A program made the position numbers and the translations under genes. Below are positions 1 to 7,600 of a stretch of 19,123 bases of DNA, piece by piece. The notes beneath the pieces are model-generated. The model searched no databases and was not told the origin of the DNA. It was given only the letters and a program-made list of their open reading frames with translations. This DNA comes from Pseudomonadota bacterium (GTDB lineage Bacteria > Pseudomonadota > Gammaproteobacteria > Burkholderiales > Burkholderiaceae_C), in contig JAUPTP010000002.1 in the NCBI GenBank assembly GCA_030918015.1, positions 1-19,123 of the forward strand, given 5' to 3'. Numbering within the stretch: position 1 is the first letter of the stretch; every line of letters begins with the position of its first letter.

Positions 1-1404
1 GCCGAGCAGGCCGCGTCCGCGCGGCCGGGCATGCTGGCGCGCCTGCGCGGCCAGAGCACGCCGGTCGACGTCGAGGGACTGATCACGCTGCTGCGCGAGC
101 ATGCGCTGGCGCTGACCCGCGCGGCGGCGGCGGCGCTCTCGCTGCGTCTGGTCGCCGAGATCGAGACCCAGCTCACCACGCTGCAGAGCATGATCGATGC
201 GGGCGAGATGGAGCTCGCCACCCTGGTGGAGGCCACCGACGCGGGTGCCGCGGCCGCGCTGCCCCCGGCGCACCCCGAGCCGGGCGACGCCCGCATCGAC
301 ACCCGCGAGCTGCTGGGGCATTGGCGCAACCAGCTGATCACCCGCGAGACGATGCAGCGCGAGCACCTGCGCGTGCTGCGCGCGGGCCTGTTCGCGCGGC
401 TGGGCGAGCAGGCGAGCTTTCGCGTCTTCGCGCAGCGCCTGAGCGAGGCCGAGACCGGCGAGGCGCTGCTGGCGGCCTGCGCGCAGCGCCTGCAGCCGGC
501 GCAGCTGCAGCCGGTGGCCACCGCCGCCTGGGAGGCCTGGCTGGGCCGCCTGCAGGCCGAGCCCGAGCGGCTGGCGCGCGAGCAGGCGGCGCTGGGGGGG
601 CAGGTCGCCGTGGGTCTGCAGTGGTCGGGCGCGGAGACGGCCGCGCTGCCGGTCCAGGCCTGCCTGCGCATCCCGGCCCTGCCGGGGGCAGCGGCCCGCA
701 CCGACGAGGACGACGGTGGTGTGGCGACCCGCGTGGCCGCGCCGGTGAGGCCTCTGCCCGACCTGGCGCAGCTGCTGGGCCGGGGCCCGGCCGCGCCGCA
801 GCTGCAGCCCCGCCCCGAGGCCGAAGGGGCGCTGCTGAGCCTGCGGCTGGTGCGCGGGCTGTCGCTGCGCGCGGTGCAGGCGGTGCAGCAGCTCCACCGT
901 CTGCATGAGCAGTACCGGCTGCAGGCCGGACGCGCCGCCCTGTGGCTGCAGCTGGATGAATCGGCCGAGCTGCCCGACCTGCTCGATGCCGACCTCGAGG
1001 CGCAGCAGGCGCGCGCGCGCACCGTGGTGCTGCTGGCCGAGGCGCTGGGGCTGCTGCGCCCCGAGCCCGATCCGGTCAGCGCCTTGCCGGTGCTGGTGCA
1101 TGTCCGGCTGGACGATGATGGCTTCGAGATCGGCCGTGTCCGGCTCGGGCGCGATCTGGTCGAGGCGGTCGAGCGGGCCAGCGAGCGGGTGCTGCACGAC
1201 CTGCACGACGATGTGTGCGCCGGCCTGAAGACCAGCCTGCATGCGACGCCGGCGGCGGTGGCGCAGCTGCGCGACACGATGCGCGATCGCATCGAGGCGC
1301 TGCGCCGGCAGTCGCTGCCCACCCAGTGGGACGCGATCAGCCGCGACTGGAACGAGGCCGCCCGCGAGGCCATGAAGCTGATCCGCCAGGAATCCCCCCG
1401 ATGA
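1..1404 (+). CDS. Unrecognised large alpha-helical protein, probably 5'-truncated by the window
   Basis: I do not recognise this protein. The frame is open from base 1. The first ATG is at 31, giving 457 aa, but no Shine-Dalgarno sequence precedes it, so the gene probably begins outside the window. The visible part is soluble, rich in Ala, Leu, Arg and Glu, and looks mostly helical, with no signal peptide or membrane segment. From ATG 31, residues 1-190 look like helical bundles. A Pro/Ala-rich stretch covers about 225-265, followed by more helices. The last 70 residues are strongly charged, including a DLHDD run and an IRQE ending. Its TGA overlaps the ATG of the next gene in an ATGA, implying co-transcription and translational coupling with the zinc-ribbon/PstS/OmpA protein. 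It may be the C-terminal part of a larger protein. No function is assigned. Confidence 0.75.
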   Translation, partial: AEQAASARPGMLARLRGQSTPVDVEGLITLLREHALALTRAAAAALSLRLVAEIETQLTTLQSMIDAGEMELATLVEATDAGAAAALPPAHPEPGDARIDTRELLGHWRNQLITRETMQREHLRVLRAGLFARLGEQASFRVFAQRLSEAETGEALLAACAQRLQPAQLQPVATAAWEAWLGRLQAEPERLAREQAALGGQVAVGLQWSGAETAALPVQACLRIPALPGAAARTDEDDGGVATRVAAPVRPLPDLAQLLGRGPAAPQLQPRPEAEGALLSLRLVRGLSLRAVQAVQQLHRLHEQYRLQAGRAALWLQLDESAELPDLLDADLEAQQARARTVVLLAEALGLLRPEPDPVSALPVLVHVRLDDDGFEIGRVRLGRDLVEAVERASERVLHDLHDDVCAGLKTSLHATPAAVAQLRDTMRDRIEALRRQSLPTQWDAISRDWNEAAREAMKLIRQESPR

Positions 1405-2984
1405 GTCGTGCCGTCTGCACCAATCTGCCTGCTGCCTGCAGCAAGGCGGCCTCCCGCGTCCTGCTGCCCCTGAACGCCACGCAGGACCGCTGCCCCGAAT
1501 GTGGCGCCGCGCTGCTGCCGGTCGATGCGGCGGTCGAGTCTTCGCCGGCCGGGGGCGCCCGCTGGGTCGTGCCGGCCATCGGCGTGGCGATCGTGGCCGT
1601 GGCCGGACTGCTGCTGTCGGGGCGGGGCCCCACCGGACCGGCGACAGCGTCGGCCCCGGCCGCCTCCGCCCTGGAGAGCGCGCCCCCGGGCGCGGGCCAG
1701 CCGGCGGTGCTCACCCTGCACGGTGCGGGGCTGCTGGGCACCGACCTGCTGCTGGGGCAGATCGAGGCCTTTCTGCGCATCGATGGCCTGAAGGATCCGC
1801 GCCGCCCGGAAGGGGCCGGCGCGCTGCTGCTGGCGCGCACCGCCGCGGGCGGCCGGCTCGAGGTCCGGCTGGAGGCCGCCGTCGCTGCCCAGGACGCGGC
1901 GGGCCTGCGCCGCGTCTCGCTGCTGGGCGACGACATCGCGCCGGGCGACGTCACGCTGGGGCTGGATGCGCTGGCCGTGATCGTCCATCCCGACCACCCG
2001 CTGCGCTCGCTCACGCCGGGGCAGCTGCGCCAGCGCCTGCTGGGCCGCCAGGGCCGGCCGGACGGGGTGCATCTGCCGGCCGATCCGGGCCTGCTCGATC
2101 TGATCTCGCGCCAGCTGCTGGCCGGCGAGGCGCTGCCGGCGGCGCTGCCGACGCACACCGACCTGAAGGCGCTGGTGCAGGCCGTCGCCGACGAGCCCGG
2201 TGCGATCGGGCTGGTGCCGCTGTCGGCGGTCGGCGCCGCGCGGGTGCTGCCGGTGGGCGACGCCACCGGCGCGGCCTGGCTGCCGCAGCCGCAGACGCTG
2301 GCCACCGAGCGCTATCCCCTGACCCACCGCATCGTCATGCACCTGCCCGAGGGCAGCGATCCCCGGCTGCAGCGGCTGGCGAGCTACCTCTCCGGGCCGG
2401 CTGCGCAGCAGCAGCTGGCCGCCCGCATGGCCGTCGGCGCCCACCCTCAGCTGCTGCCCGAGGGCCAGCCGGCGCCGGTCGACGCGGGGTCGGCGCCCCG
2501 GCTGCCGCGCGACTACACCGCGCTGATCCGCCAGGCGCGTCTGCTCAGTTCCCACATCGACTTCGCGGCCGGGGCCGACACGCTCGACGCCGTCGGGCGC
2601 GCCGAGGTCGAGCGCATCGGCCGGCAGATCGCCGCCGGCCAGGTGCCGCGGGGGGCCGCGGTGCTGGTGCTGGCCGCCGCCAACGACCCCGGCAGCGTCT
2701 GCGGCAACCGCCAGCTCTCGGAGCGCCGGGCCGAGGAGGTCGCGCAGCATCTGCGCAGCCTGGGCGTGGCCGTGGATGTGGCGCACGGCATCGGGCGGGT
2801 CAGTCCGGGCGGACTCGACGGCACCGCGGTGGCGACGCTGGAGCGCCGCGCCGAGATCTGGATCAGCGAGGGGCCGGTGGTCGAGCCGCCGCCCTGGCGC
2901 TGCGGCAGCCCCGCCGCCCCCAGCCGCGCGCCTGAGGCTGCGCCGGCCGCGACCGAGGGGGGCGCCTCGACGCCGGCGGCGTGA
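1401..2984 (+). CDS. Membrane-anchored zinc-ribbon / PstS-like / OmpA-like fusion protein
   Basis: A 527-residue multidomain protein. Cys6, Cys13, Cys31 and Cys34 (the last pair as CPEC) could form an N-terminal zinc ribbon. A single hydrophobic segment at about 55-74 is followed by an Ala/Pro linker to about 100. Residues about 102-350 resemble a phosphate-type periplasmic binding fold (PstS-like): an early GAGLLGTDLL, then segments such as LAVIVHPDHPLRSLTPGQLR. Residues about 383-490 are OmpA-like, with HIDFAAGADTLDAVGR, NRQLSERRAEEVAQHL and a final RRAEIWI; such domains usually bind peptidoglycan. The inferred topology is a cytoplasmic ribbon with a periplasmic PBP and OmpA module. The start is the ATG overlapping the upstream stop; an earlier in-frame ATG at 1215 lies inside the upstream gene and is not used. 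The tail after 490 is Pro/Ala-rich. The ligand is unknown. Confidence 0.88.
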   Translation: MSRAVCTNLPAACSKAASRVLLPLNATQDRCPECGAALLPVDAAVESSPAGGARWVVPAIGVAIVAVAGLLLSGRGPTGPATASAPAASALESAPPGAGQPAVLTLHGAGLLGTDLLLGQIEAFLRIDGLKDPRRPEGAGALLLARTAAGGRLEVRLEAAVAAQDAAGLRRVSLLGDDIAPGDVTLGLDALAVIVHPDHPLRSLTPGQLRQRLLGRQGRPDGVHLPADPGLLDLISRQLLAGEALPAALPTHTDLKALVQAVADEPGAIGLVPLSAVGAARVLPVGDATGAAWLPQPQTLATERYPLTHRIVMHLPEGSDPRLQRLASYLSGPAAQQQLAARMAVGAHPQLLPEGQPAPVDAGSAPRLPRDYTALIRQARLLSSHIDFAAGADTLDAVGRAEVERIGRQIAAGQVPRGAAVLVLAAANDPGSVCGNRQLSERRAEEVAQHLRSLGVAVDVAHGIGRVSPGGLDGTAVATLERRAEIWISEGPVVEPPPWRCGSPAAPSRAPEAAPAATEGGASTPAA

Positions 2985-2990
2985 GCAGGT

Positions 2991-3710
2991 TCAGACCGGC
3001 TCGTTGAGCAGCTTCACCACCTCGGAGTGGAACTCGCGGCGGTAGAGCACCCAGATCACCGCCGCGGTGCCCACGACCATCGCCAGCGGCGACAGGAACC
3101 ACAGCACCGCCGCGAAGCTCAGGTAGACCGCGCGCAGCCCGTCGTTGAAGGTCTCGGCGCCGAGCGCCATCACCCGGCCGGCGCGGCTGGCGTAGCGCTG
3201 GCGCAGCTGCGCGTCGGTCGCATTCTCGAAGTCGCGGTGCGAGGGGGCCGCGCCGATCAGCAGCGCCCCGAAGCTGTACTGCCGCATCGACCAGGTGAAG
3301 CGGAAGAAGGCGTGCACGAAGATGCCGGTGAGCACCAGCAGCTTCAGGTCGAGCACCAGCATCGAGGTGCGTGCGGCGAAGGGCAGGTCCTGCACCATCT
3401 CGGCCGTCTTGTCGGTCGAGCCGATCGCCGCGACCAGGCCGCCGATGATGAAGATGGTGGTCGAGGCGAAGAAGCTCGGGCTCGAGGCCATGCTCTGCGA
3501 CACCGCCGCATCGACGATGCGGTTGTCGCGGAAGGTGGTCTGCAGCATCCAGTCCTGGCGGATGCGGTTGGTGCTGGCCAGCACCGAGGGCCGGCGCAGC
3601 GCGCGGGCCTTGGCGAACCTGACATAGCCCACCCAGCCGGCGAAGAACACGCCCAGCGCCAGCCAGTCGGCCAGCGGCAGCACCCGGATCACGCGCAGCA
3701 GGAAGTCCAT
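2991..3710 (-). CDS. DUF599-family integral membrane protein
   Basis: 239 aa, matching the DUF599 family (about 220-240 aa). Hydrophobic segments occur near residues 10-27, 80-97 (FFASTTIFIIGGLVAAIG), 120-138 and 180-212, so it is probably a four-helix inner-membrane protein. Motifs typical of the family are visible: NRIRQDWM in the N-terminal third, SPSFFASTTIF, then FRFTWSMRQYSF followed by GAAPS. The biochemical role of the family is not established. It converges on the upstream zinc-ribbon/PstS/OmpA gene with only 6 bp between the two stop codons, and nothing suggests shared function with either neighbour. The start ATG (3708-3710) opens directly into MDFLLRVIRVLPLADWLALG. Confidence 0.9.
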   Translation of the reverse strand: MDFLLRVIRVLPLADWLALGVFFAGWVGYVRFAKARALRRPSVLASTNRIRQDWMLQTTFRDNRIVDAAVSQSMASSPSFFASTTIFIIGGLVAAIGSTDKTAEMVQDLPFAARTSMLVLDLKLLVLTGIFVHAFFRFTWSMRQYSFGALLIGAAPSHRDFENATDAQLRQRYASRAGRVMALGAETFNDGLRAVYLSFAAVLWFLSPLAMVVGTAAVIWVLYRREFHSEVVKLLNEPV

Positions 3711-3729
3711 CCCGCCACTGTAGCCTGAG

Positions 3730-3749
3730 CCCGGCGCGTACCGGCCGGG
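3730..3749 (-). terminator. GC hairpin downstream of the flavodoxin gene, weak terminator candidate
   Basis: CCCGGC (3730-3735) pairs with GCCGGG (3744-3749) across an 8-nt loop. It sits between the flavodoxin stop and the DUF599 start. There is no U-tract, so intrinsic termination would be inefficient; it could also be an RNA-stabilising hairpin or chance in GC-rich DNA. Confidence 0.25.
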
Positions 3750-3773
3750 TGGGGCGCTGCCGCCGAGGCGGGG

Positions 3774-4334
3774 TCAGCCCAGGCGGGCGACCGTGGCGGC
3801 CACGCGGGCGCCGAAGGCGCGGGCCGTGGCCAGGTCGCCCGGCACCATCTCGTCGACGCTGGCGTCCGACGGGGTGGCGGTCATCAGGCCGGCGGACATG
3901 CCCAGGTTGTTCAGGTCGTCGCGGGTCGAGGCCTTGGTGTTGGCGGGCATCATGCCGGCGCCCACCCACAGCATGCCGTGCTGCATCGCCAGCGTGGTCA
4001 GGTAGGACATCGTGGTGTGCTTGTCGCCGTACAGCGAGGCCGAGTTGGTGAAGCCGGCGGCCAGCTTGTCGGCCCACTTGCGGGTGAACCAGGCCTTGCT
4101 GGAGGCATCGGCGAACTTCTTGAACTGCCAGCTCACCATGCCCATGTAGGTCGGCGAGCCGAACACGATGGCGTCGGCGGCGTCGAGCTGCTCCCAGCCG
4201 CCTTCGGGCAGGTTGCCCTCGGCGTCGATGGCCAGCAGGCTCGCGCTCGCGCCGGCACCCTCGGCGACGGCGGCGGCGACCTTGGCGGTGTGGCCGTAGC
4301 CGCTGTGGTAGACGATGACGATCTTCTTGCTCAT
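3774..4334 (-). CDS. Flavodoxin-family FMN oxidoreductase (WrbA-like)
   Basis: 186 aa. The N-terminus [15 protein letters not shown] is the FMN-phosphate loop of the flavodoxin/WrbA fold. [19 protein letters not shown] (about residues 58-76) is the second FMN-contacting loop, typical of NAD(P)H:quinone reductase relatives. Residues about 85-115 ([22 protein letters not shown]) fit the third. Members reduce quinones or other electrophiles with a flavin cofactor in the cytoplasm; the substrate here is not known. The start is the ATG at 4332-4334, preceded by a good AAAGGA ribosome-binding site; the longer open frame upstream is a shadow inside the pirin gene. It lies downstream of pirin on the same strand with a 64-bp gap that is almost entirely a G/A tract on the + strand. 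The two are probably one operon for redox or quinone/flavonoid stress. Confidence 0.92.
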   Translation of the reverse strand: MSKKIVIVYHSGYGHTAKVAAAVAEGAGASASLLAIDAEGNLPEGGWEQLDAADAIVFGSPTYMGMVSWQFKKFADASSKAWFTRKWADKLAAGFTNSASLYGDKHTTMSYLTTLAMQHGMLWVGAGMMPANTKASTRDDLNNLGMSAGLMTATPSDASVDEMVPGDLATARAFGARVAATVARLG

Positions 4335-4363
4335 GACGGTTCCTTTCGATCGGACAGGGATCA

Positions 4364-4397
4364 GGGAGGGATGGGAGAGAGGGGGGGGAGGGGGGAG
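4364..4397 (+). other. Homopurine G-rich tract (possible G-quadruplex) between pirin and flavodoxin genes
   Basis: G-runs at 4364-4366, 4368-4370, 4373-4375, 4381-4388 and 4390-4395 are separated only by short A/T spacers. This meets the usual pattern of four or more G3 runs with loops of 1-7 nt on the + strand. Both flanking genes are on the - strand, so their mRNA would carry the C/U-rich complement. The tract fills nearly the whole intergenic gap. Confidence 0.7.
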
Positions 4398-4398
4398 A

Positions 4399-5109
<711 letters not shown>

Positions 5110-5184
5110 GGTGGCGTGTCCTTGCGTGGATCTGATGGTCGCGCGTCGCGCCCCAGGCGGGGCTGCATGGGGCTGATGGCATCA

Positions 5185-5199
5185 TTCAAATCGTCTGAA
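5185..5199. promoter_or_regulatory. LysR-type box (TTCA-N7-TGAA, T-N11-A) between pirin and LysR genes
   Basis: TTCAAATCGTCTGAA is an interrupted palindrome with the T-N11-A spacing used by LysR-type regulators. It lies in the 103-bp divergent intergenic region, 14 bp before the LysR start and about 75 bp before the pirin start. This fits autorepression plus activation of pirin. The assignment rests on pattern and position only. Confidence 0.5.
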
Positions 5200-5212
5200 C
5201 GACCTCCACGAG

Positions 5213-6187
5213 ATGCCGATGCCCGACCGCCGCCGCGCCCTGACCCCCGACGCGCTCGAGATGATGGACACCATCGCCCGCACCGGCAGCTTCGCCGCGG
5301 CCGCGCGCGAGCTGGGCAAGGTGCCCTCGGCGCTGACCTACAGCGTGCGCCAGCTCGAGGACGCGCTCGACGTGCTGCTGTTCGACCGCAGCTCGCGCCA
5401 GGCGCAGCTCACCGCCGCGGGCGACGAGCTGCTGCGCGAGGGCCGGCGGCTGCTGCAGCAGATCGACGCGGTGGCCAACCGGGTGCAGCGGGTGGCCACC
5501 GGCTGGGAGACGACGCTGGCGATCGCGGTCGACACCATCATCGCGCCGCGGGCGATCTTCGACCTGACGGCGGCCTTCTACGAGATGCGCTGCTCCGACG
5601 AGCCGCAGGCCGGGCCGCCGCCGACGCGGCTGCGCATCCGCAGCGAGGTGCTGGCCGGCACGCAGGAGGCGCTGCTGAGCGGGCAGTGCGATCTGGCCAT
5701 CGGCGTGCAGCCGCTGCCCCAGCAGGCCGAGCGGCTGCACTGCGCGCCGCTGGGCACGATCGAGATGCTGCTGGCGGTCGCGCCTCACCATCCGCTGGCG
5801 GCGCTGCCGGAGCCGGTGTCCGTGCAGGAGGTGGCGCGCCACCGGGTCGTGGCGATCGCCGACACCGCGCAGCGCATGGACCGGCGCACCAGCGGCATCA
5901 GCCCCGGCCAGGATGTGCTGACCGTGCCCTCGCTGGCCGCCAAGCTGGAGGCGCAGATCCGCGGCCTGGGCTGCGGGCGCCTGCCCGAGCCGCTGCTGCG
6001 CGCGCATGTCGAGGCCGGCCGGCTGGTGGTGCTGAAGGTGGAGGAGCCCGCGACCCAGGTCGAGCTGCAGTACGCCTGGCGCGGGGGCCCCGGTCAGGGG
6101 CGGGCGCTGGCCTGGTGGCTCGAGCAGCTCGACAGCGAGGTCACCCGCCGGGCGCTGCTGGAGCAGCATGCCGGCCTGATCCTGTGA
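5213..6187 (+). CDS. LysR-family transcriptional regulator, YhaJ-like
   Basis: 324 aa. The N-terminal winged helix-turn-helix spans about residues 8-68: [20 protein letters not shown], then [19 protein letters not shown] and [15 protein letters not shown]. This closely follows the YhaJ subgroup, including the [13 protein letters not shown] recognition helix and the later [14 protein letters not shown]. Residues about 95-300 form the effector-binding domain. YhaJ-type regulators respond to aromatic electrophiles or quinones; the inducer here is unknown. It is divergent from the pirin gene with a T-N11-A box between them, so it probably controls pirin, the flavodoxin and itself. An ATG two codons downstream (5219) is an alternative start. 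Its TGA overlaps the GTG start of gluQRS by 4 bp, although the two functions are unrelated. Confidence 0.92.
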   Translation: MPMPDRRRALTPDALEMMDTIARTGSFAAAARELGKVPSALTYSVRQLEDALDVLLFDRSSRQAQLTAAGDELLREGRRLLQQIDAVANRVQRVATGWETTLAIAVDTIIAPRAIFDLTAAFYEMRCSDEPQAGPPPTRLRIRSEVLAGTQEALLSGQCDLAIGVQPLPQQAERLHCAPLGTIEMLLAVAPHHPLAALPEPVSVQEVARHRVVAIADTAQRMDRRTSGISPGQDVLTVPSLAAKLEAQIRGLGCGRLPEPLLRAHVEAGRLVVLKVEEPATQVELQYAWRGGPGQGRALAWWLEQLDSEVTRRALLEQHAGLIL

Positions 6188-7113
6188 GCGGGGTCGTCGC
6201 GTCCGGGGTCGGCGGCTATGTCGGCCGCTTCGCGCCGTCGCCGACCGGCTGGCTGCATGCCGGCTCGATGGTGGCGGCGCTGGCCTCGTGGCTGGATGCG
6301 CGCGCGCACGGCGGGCGCTGGCTGGTGCGCATCGAGGATGTCGACGGCCCGCGCTGCATCGCCGGCGCCGAGGACGCGATCCTGCGCCAGCTCGCCGACT
6401 GCGGCCTGCATCCGGACGCGCCGCCGCTGCGCCAGTCCGATCGCGCCGACCTCTACGCGCAGGCGCTCGAGCGGCTGCACGCCGCCGGCCGGGCCTATGG
6501 CTGCCGCTGCACCCGGCGCGAGATCGCGCAGGCGCTGCAGGCGCGCGGCCTGGGCCGCGAGCGCCACGGCGATCTGGTCTATCCCGGCACCTGCCGGCCC
6601 GGCGGGCCGCAGCCGGTGCCGTGGCCCGAGGCGCGGGCGGTGCGGCTGCTGACCTGTGCGGACGACGGCAGCGACACCGTCATCGACTGGCACGACCGCC
6701 GGCTCGGGCGCCAGCGCCAGAATGTCAGCCGGGAGGTGGGCGACTTCGTGCTGCGTCGCGCCGACGGGCTGTGGGCCTACCAGCTCGCGGTGGTGGTCGA
6801 TGATGCGGCGCAGGGCGTGACCGACATCGTCCGCGGCGAGGATCTGGCCGACAACACGCCGCGCCAGATCCTGCTGCGCCGCCATCTCGGCCTGCCGCAG
6901 CCGCGCCACCTGCACACGCCCCTGGTGCTGGCGGCCGACGGCCAGAAGCTGTCGAAGCAGAACGGGGCCGCGCCGGTCGACACCGGCCGCCCGGCCGAGG
7001 TGCTGACGGCCGCGGCGCGGGCGCTCGGCCTCGATCTGCCCGGCGGGCTGGAGGCCGCGGCCGTGCGGGCCGAAGCCCTTCGTCAGTGGCGCGTCAGGCT
7101 GCAGCCGGAGTGA
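6184..7113 (+). CDS. gluQ: Glutamyl-Q tRNA(Asp) synthetase
   Basis: About 309 aa. It activates glutamate and attaches it to the queuosine at position 34 of tRNA-Asp. It is a shortened GluRS paralogue without the anticodon-binding domain, and the length fits. Visible motifs: [15 protein letters not shown] (HIGH-like, about 14-28), VRIEDVD (48-54), zinc ligands in [10 protein letters not shown] (Cys107, Cys109) plus Tyr133/Cys137 in LVYPGTCR, then [20 protein letters not shown] and KLSKQNG (KMSKS-like, about 255-261). The GTG at 6184 is chosen because it is the only start codon closely ahead of GRFAPSP and it overlaps the LysR stop as GTGA. The much longer open frame upstream is a shadow. The Shine-Dalgarno sequence is poor, so translation may rely on coupling. 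Confidence 0.94.
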   Translation: MSGVVASGVGGYVGRFAPSPTGWLHAGSMVAALASWLDARAHGGRWLVRIEDVDGPRCIAGAEDAILRQLADCGLHPDAPPLRQSDRADLYAQALERLHAAGRAYGCRCTRREIAQALQARGLGRERHGDLVYPGTCRPGGPQPVPWPEARAVRLLTCADDGSDTVIDWHDRRLGRQRQNVSREVGDFVLRRADGLWAYQLAVVVDDAAQGVTDIVRGEDLADNTPRQILLRRHLGLPQPRHLHTPLVLAADGQKLSKQNGAAPVDTGRPAEVLTAAARALGLDLPGGLEAAAVRAEALRQWRVRLQPE

Positions 7114-7150
7114 TGCGGATGCAGCCGGCGGCCGCTGATGGCATCATCGC

Positions 7151-7187
7151 GGCCTTTTCTTCCGTTTTTCTGCCCACAAGAAAGGCC
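7151..7187 (+). promoter_or_regulatory. Hairpin covering the FKBP ribosome-binding site
   Basis: GGCCTTTTCTT (7151-7161) is complementary to AAGAAAGGCC (7178-7187) with one bulged T and a 16-nt loop. The right arm contains the GAAAGG Shine-Dalgarno sequence (7180-7185) of the FKBP gene. If transcription starts upstream, the fold would hide the ribosome-binding site and could act as a thermosensor or translational switch. No promoter is obvious in the gap. Confidence 0.35.
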
Positions 7188-7194
7188 GACTCTC

Positions 7195-7551
7195 ATGATC
7201 ACCACCGCTTCGGGTCTGCAGTACGAGGACACCGTCGAAGGCAACGGCGAAGTCGCTGTCGCCGGTCGTCAGGTCAGCGTGCACTACACCGGCTGGCTGC
7301 ATGACCCGGCGCAGCCCAACGGCCGCGGCCGCAAGTTCGATTCCAGCAAGGACCGCGGCCAGCCCTTCCGCTTCCACCTGGGCGCCGGCATGGTCATCCA
7401 AGGCTGGGACGAGGGCGTGCAGGGCATGAAGGTCGGCGGCACCCGCGTGCTGGTCATTCCGCCGAACCTGGGCTATGGCGTGCGCGGCGCCGGCGGCGTG
7501 ATTCCGCCGAACGCGACGCTGGTGTTCGAGGTGGATTTCCTCGGCTACTGA
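7195..7551 (+). CDS. FKBP-type peptidyl-prolyl cis-trans isomerase
   Basis: 118 aa, a single minimal FKBP domain that catalyses prolyl isomerisation. Recognisable active-site segments are [48 protein letters not shown] and [16 protein letters not shown]. There is no signal peptide, so it is probably cytoplasmic. The start is the ATG at 7195-7197, with GAAAGG 9 bp upstream; the ATG at 7138 lies in the leader and lacks an SD sequence. It is followed by an intrinsic terminator about 25 bp after the stop, so it is probably monocistronic. The long insert after the first strand ([16 protein letters not shown]) is as in proteobacterial FkbP/Fbp proteins. Confidence 0.95.
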   Translation: MITTASGLQYEDTVEGNGEVAVAGRQVSVHYTGWLHDPAQPNGRGRKFDSSKDRGQPFRFHLGAGMVIQGWDEGVQGMKVGGTRVLVIPPNLGYGVRGAGGVIPPNATLVFEVDFLGY

Positions 7552-7574
7552 TCGCCGGCCTCCTCGCGATTGGG

Positions 7575-7596
7575 CGCCCCTTTCGAGGGGCGTTTT
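7575..7596 (+). terminator. Intrinsic terminator of the FKBP gene
   Basis: CGCCCC (7575-7580) pairs with GGGGCG (7587-7592) around a TTTCGA loop that can extend the stem, followed immediately by TTTT. It lies 24 bp after the FKBP stop and just before the stop of the convergent restriction-modification gene. There is no A-run on the left side, so it works in the + direction only. Confidence 0.75.
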
Positions 7597-7600
7597 CGTT

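Noticed and set aside
1499..2935. Overlapping + strand frame and a - strand frame inside the PstS/OmpA fusion gene
   Set aside because: Arg/Gly/Ala-rich shadow products with no motif, while the chosen frame has ordered domains.
2863..4077. 404-codon - strand frame over the DUF599 and flavodoxin region
   Set aside because: Low-complexity Arg/Ala/Pro/Gly protein in the wrong frame for two recognisable genes.
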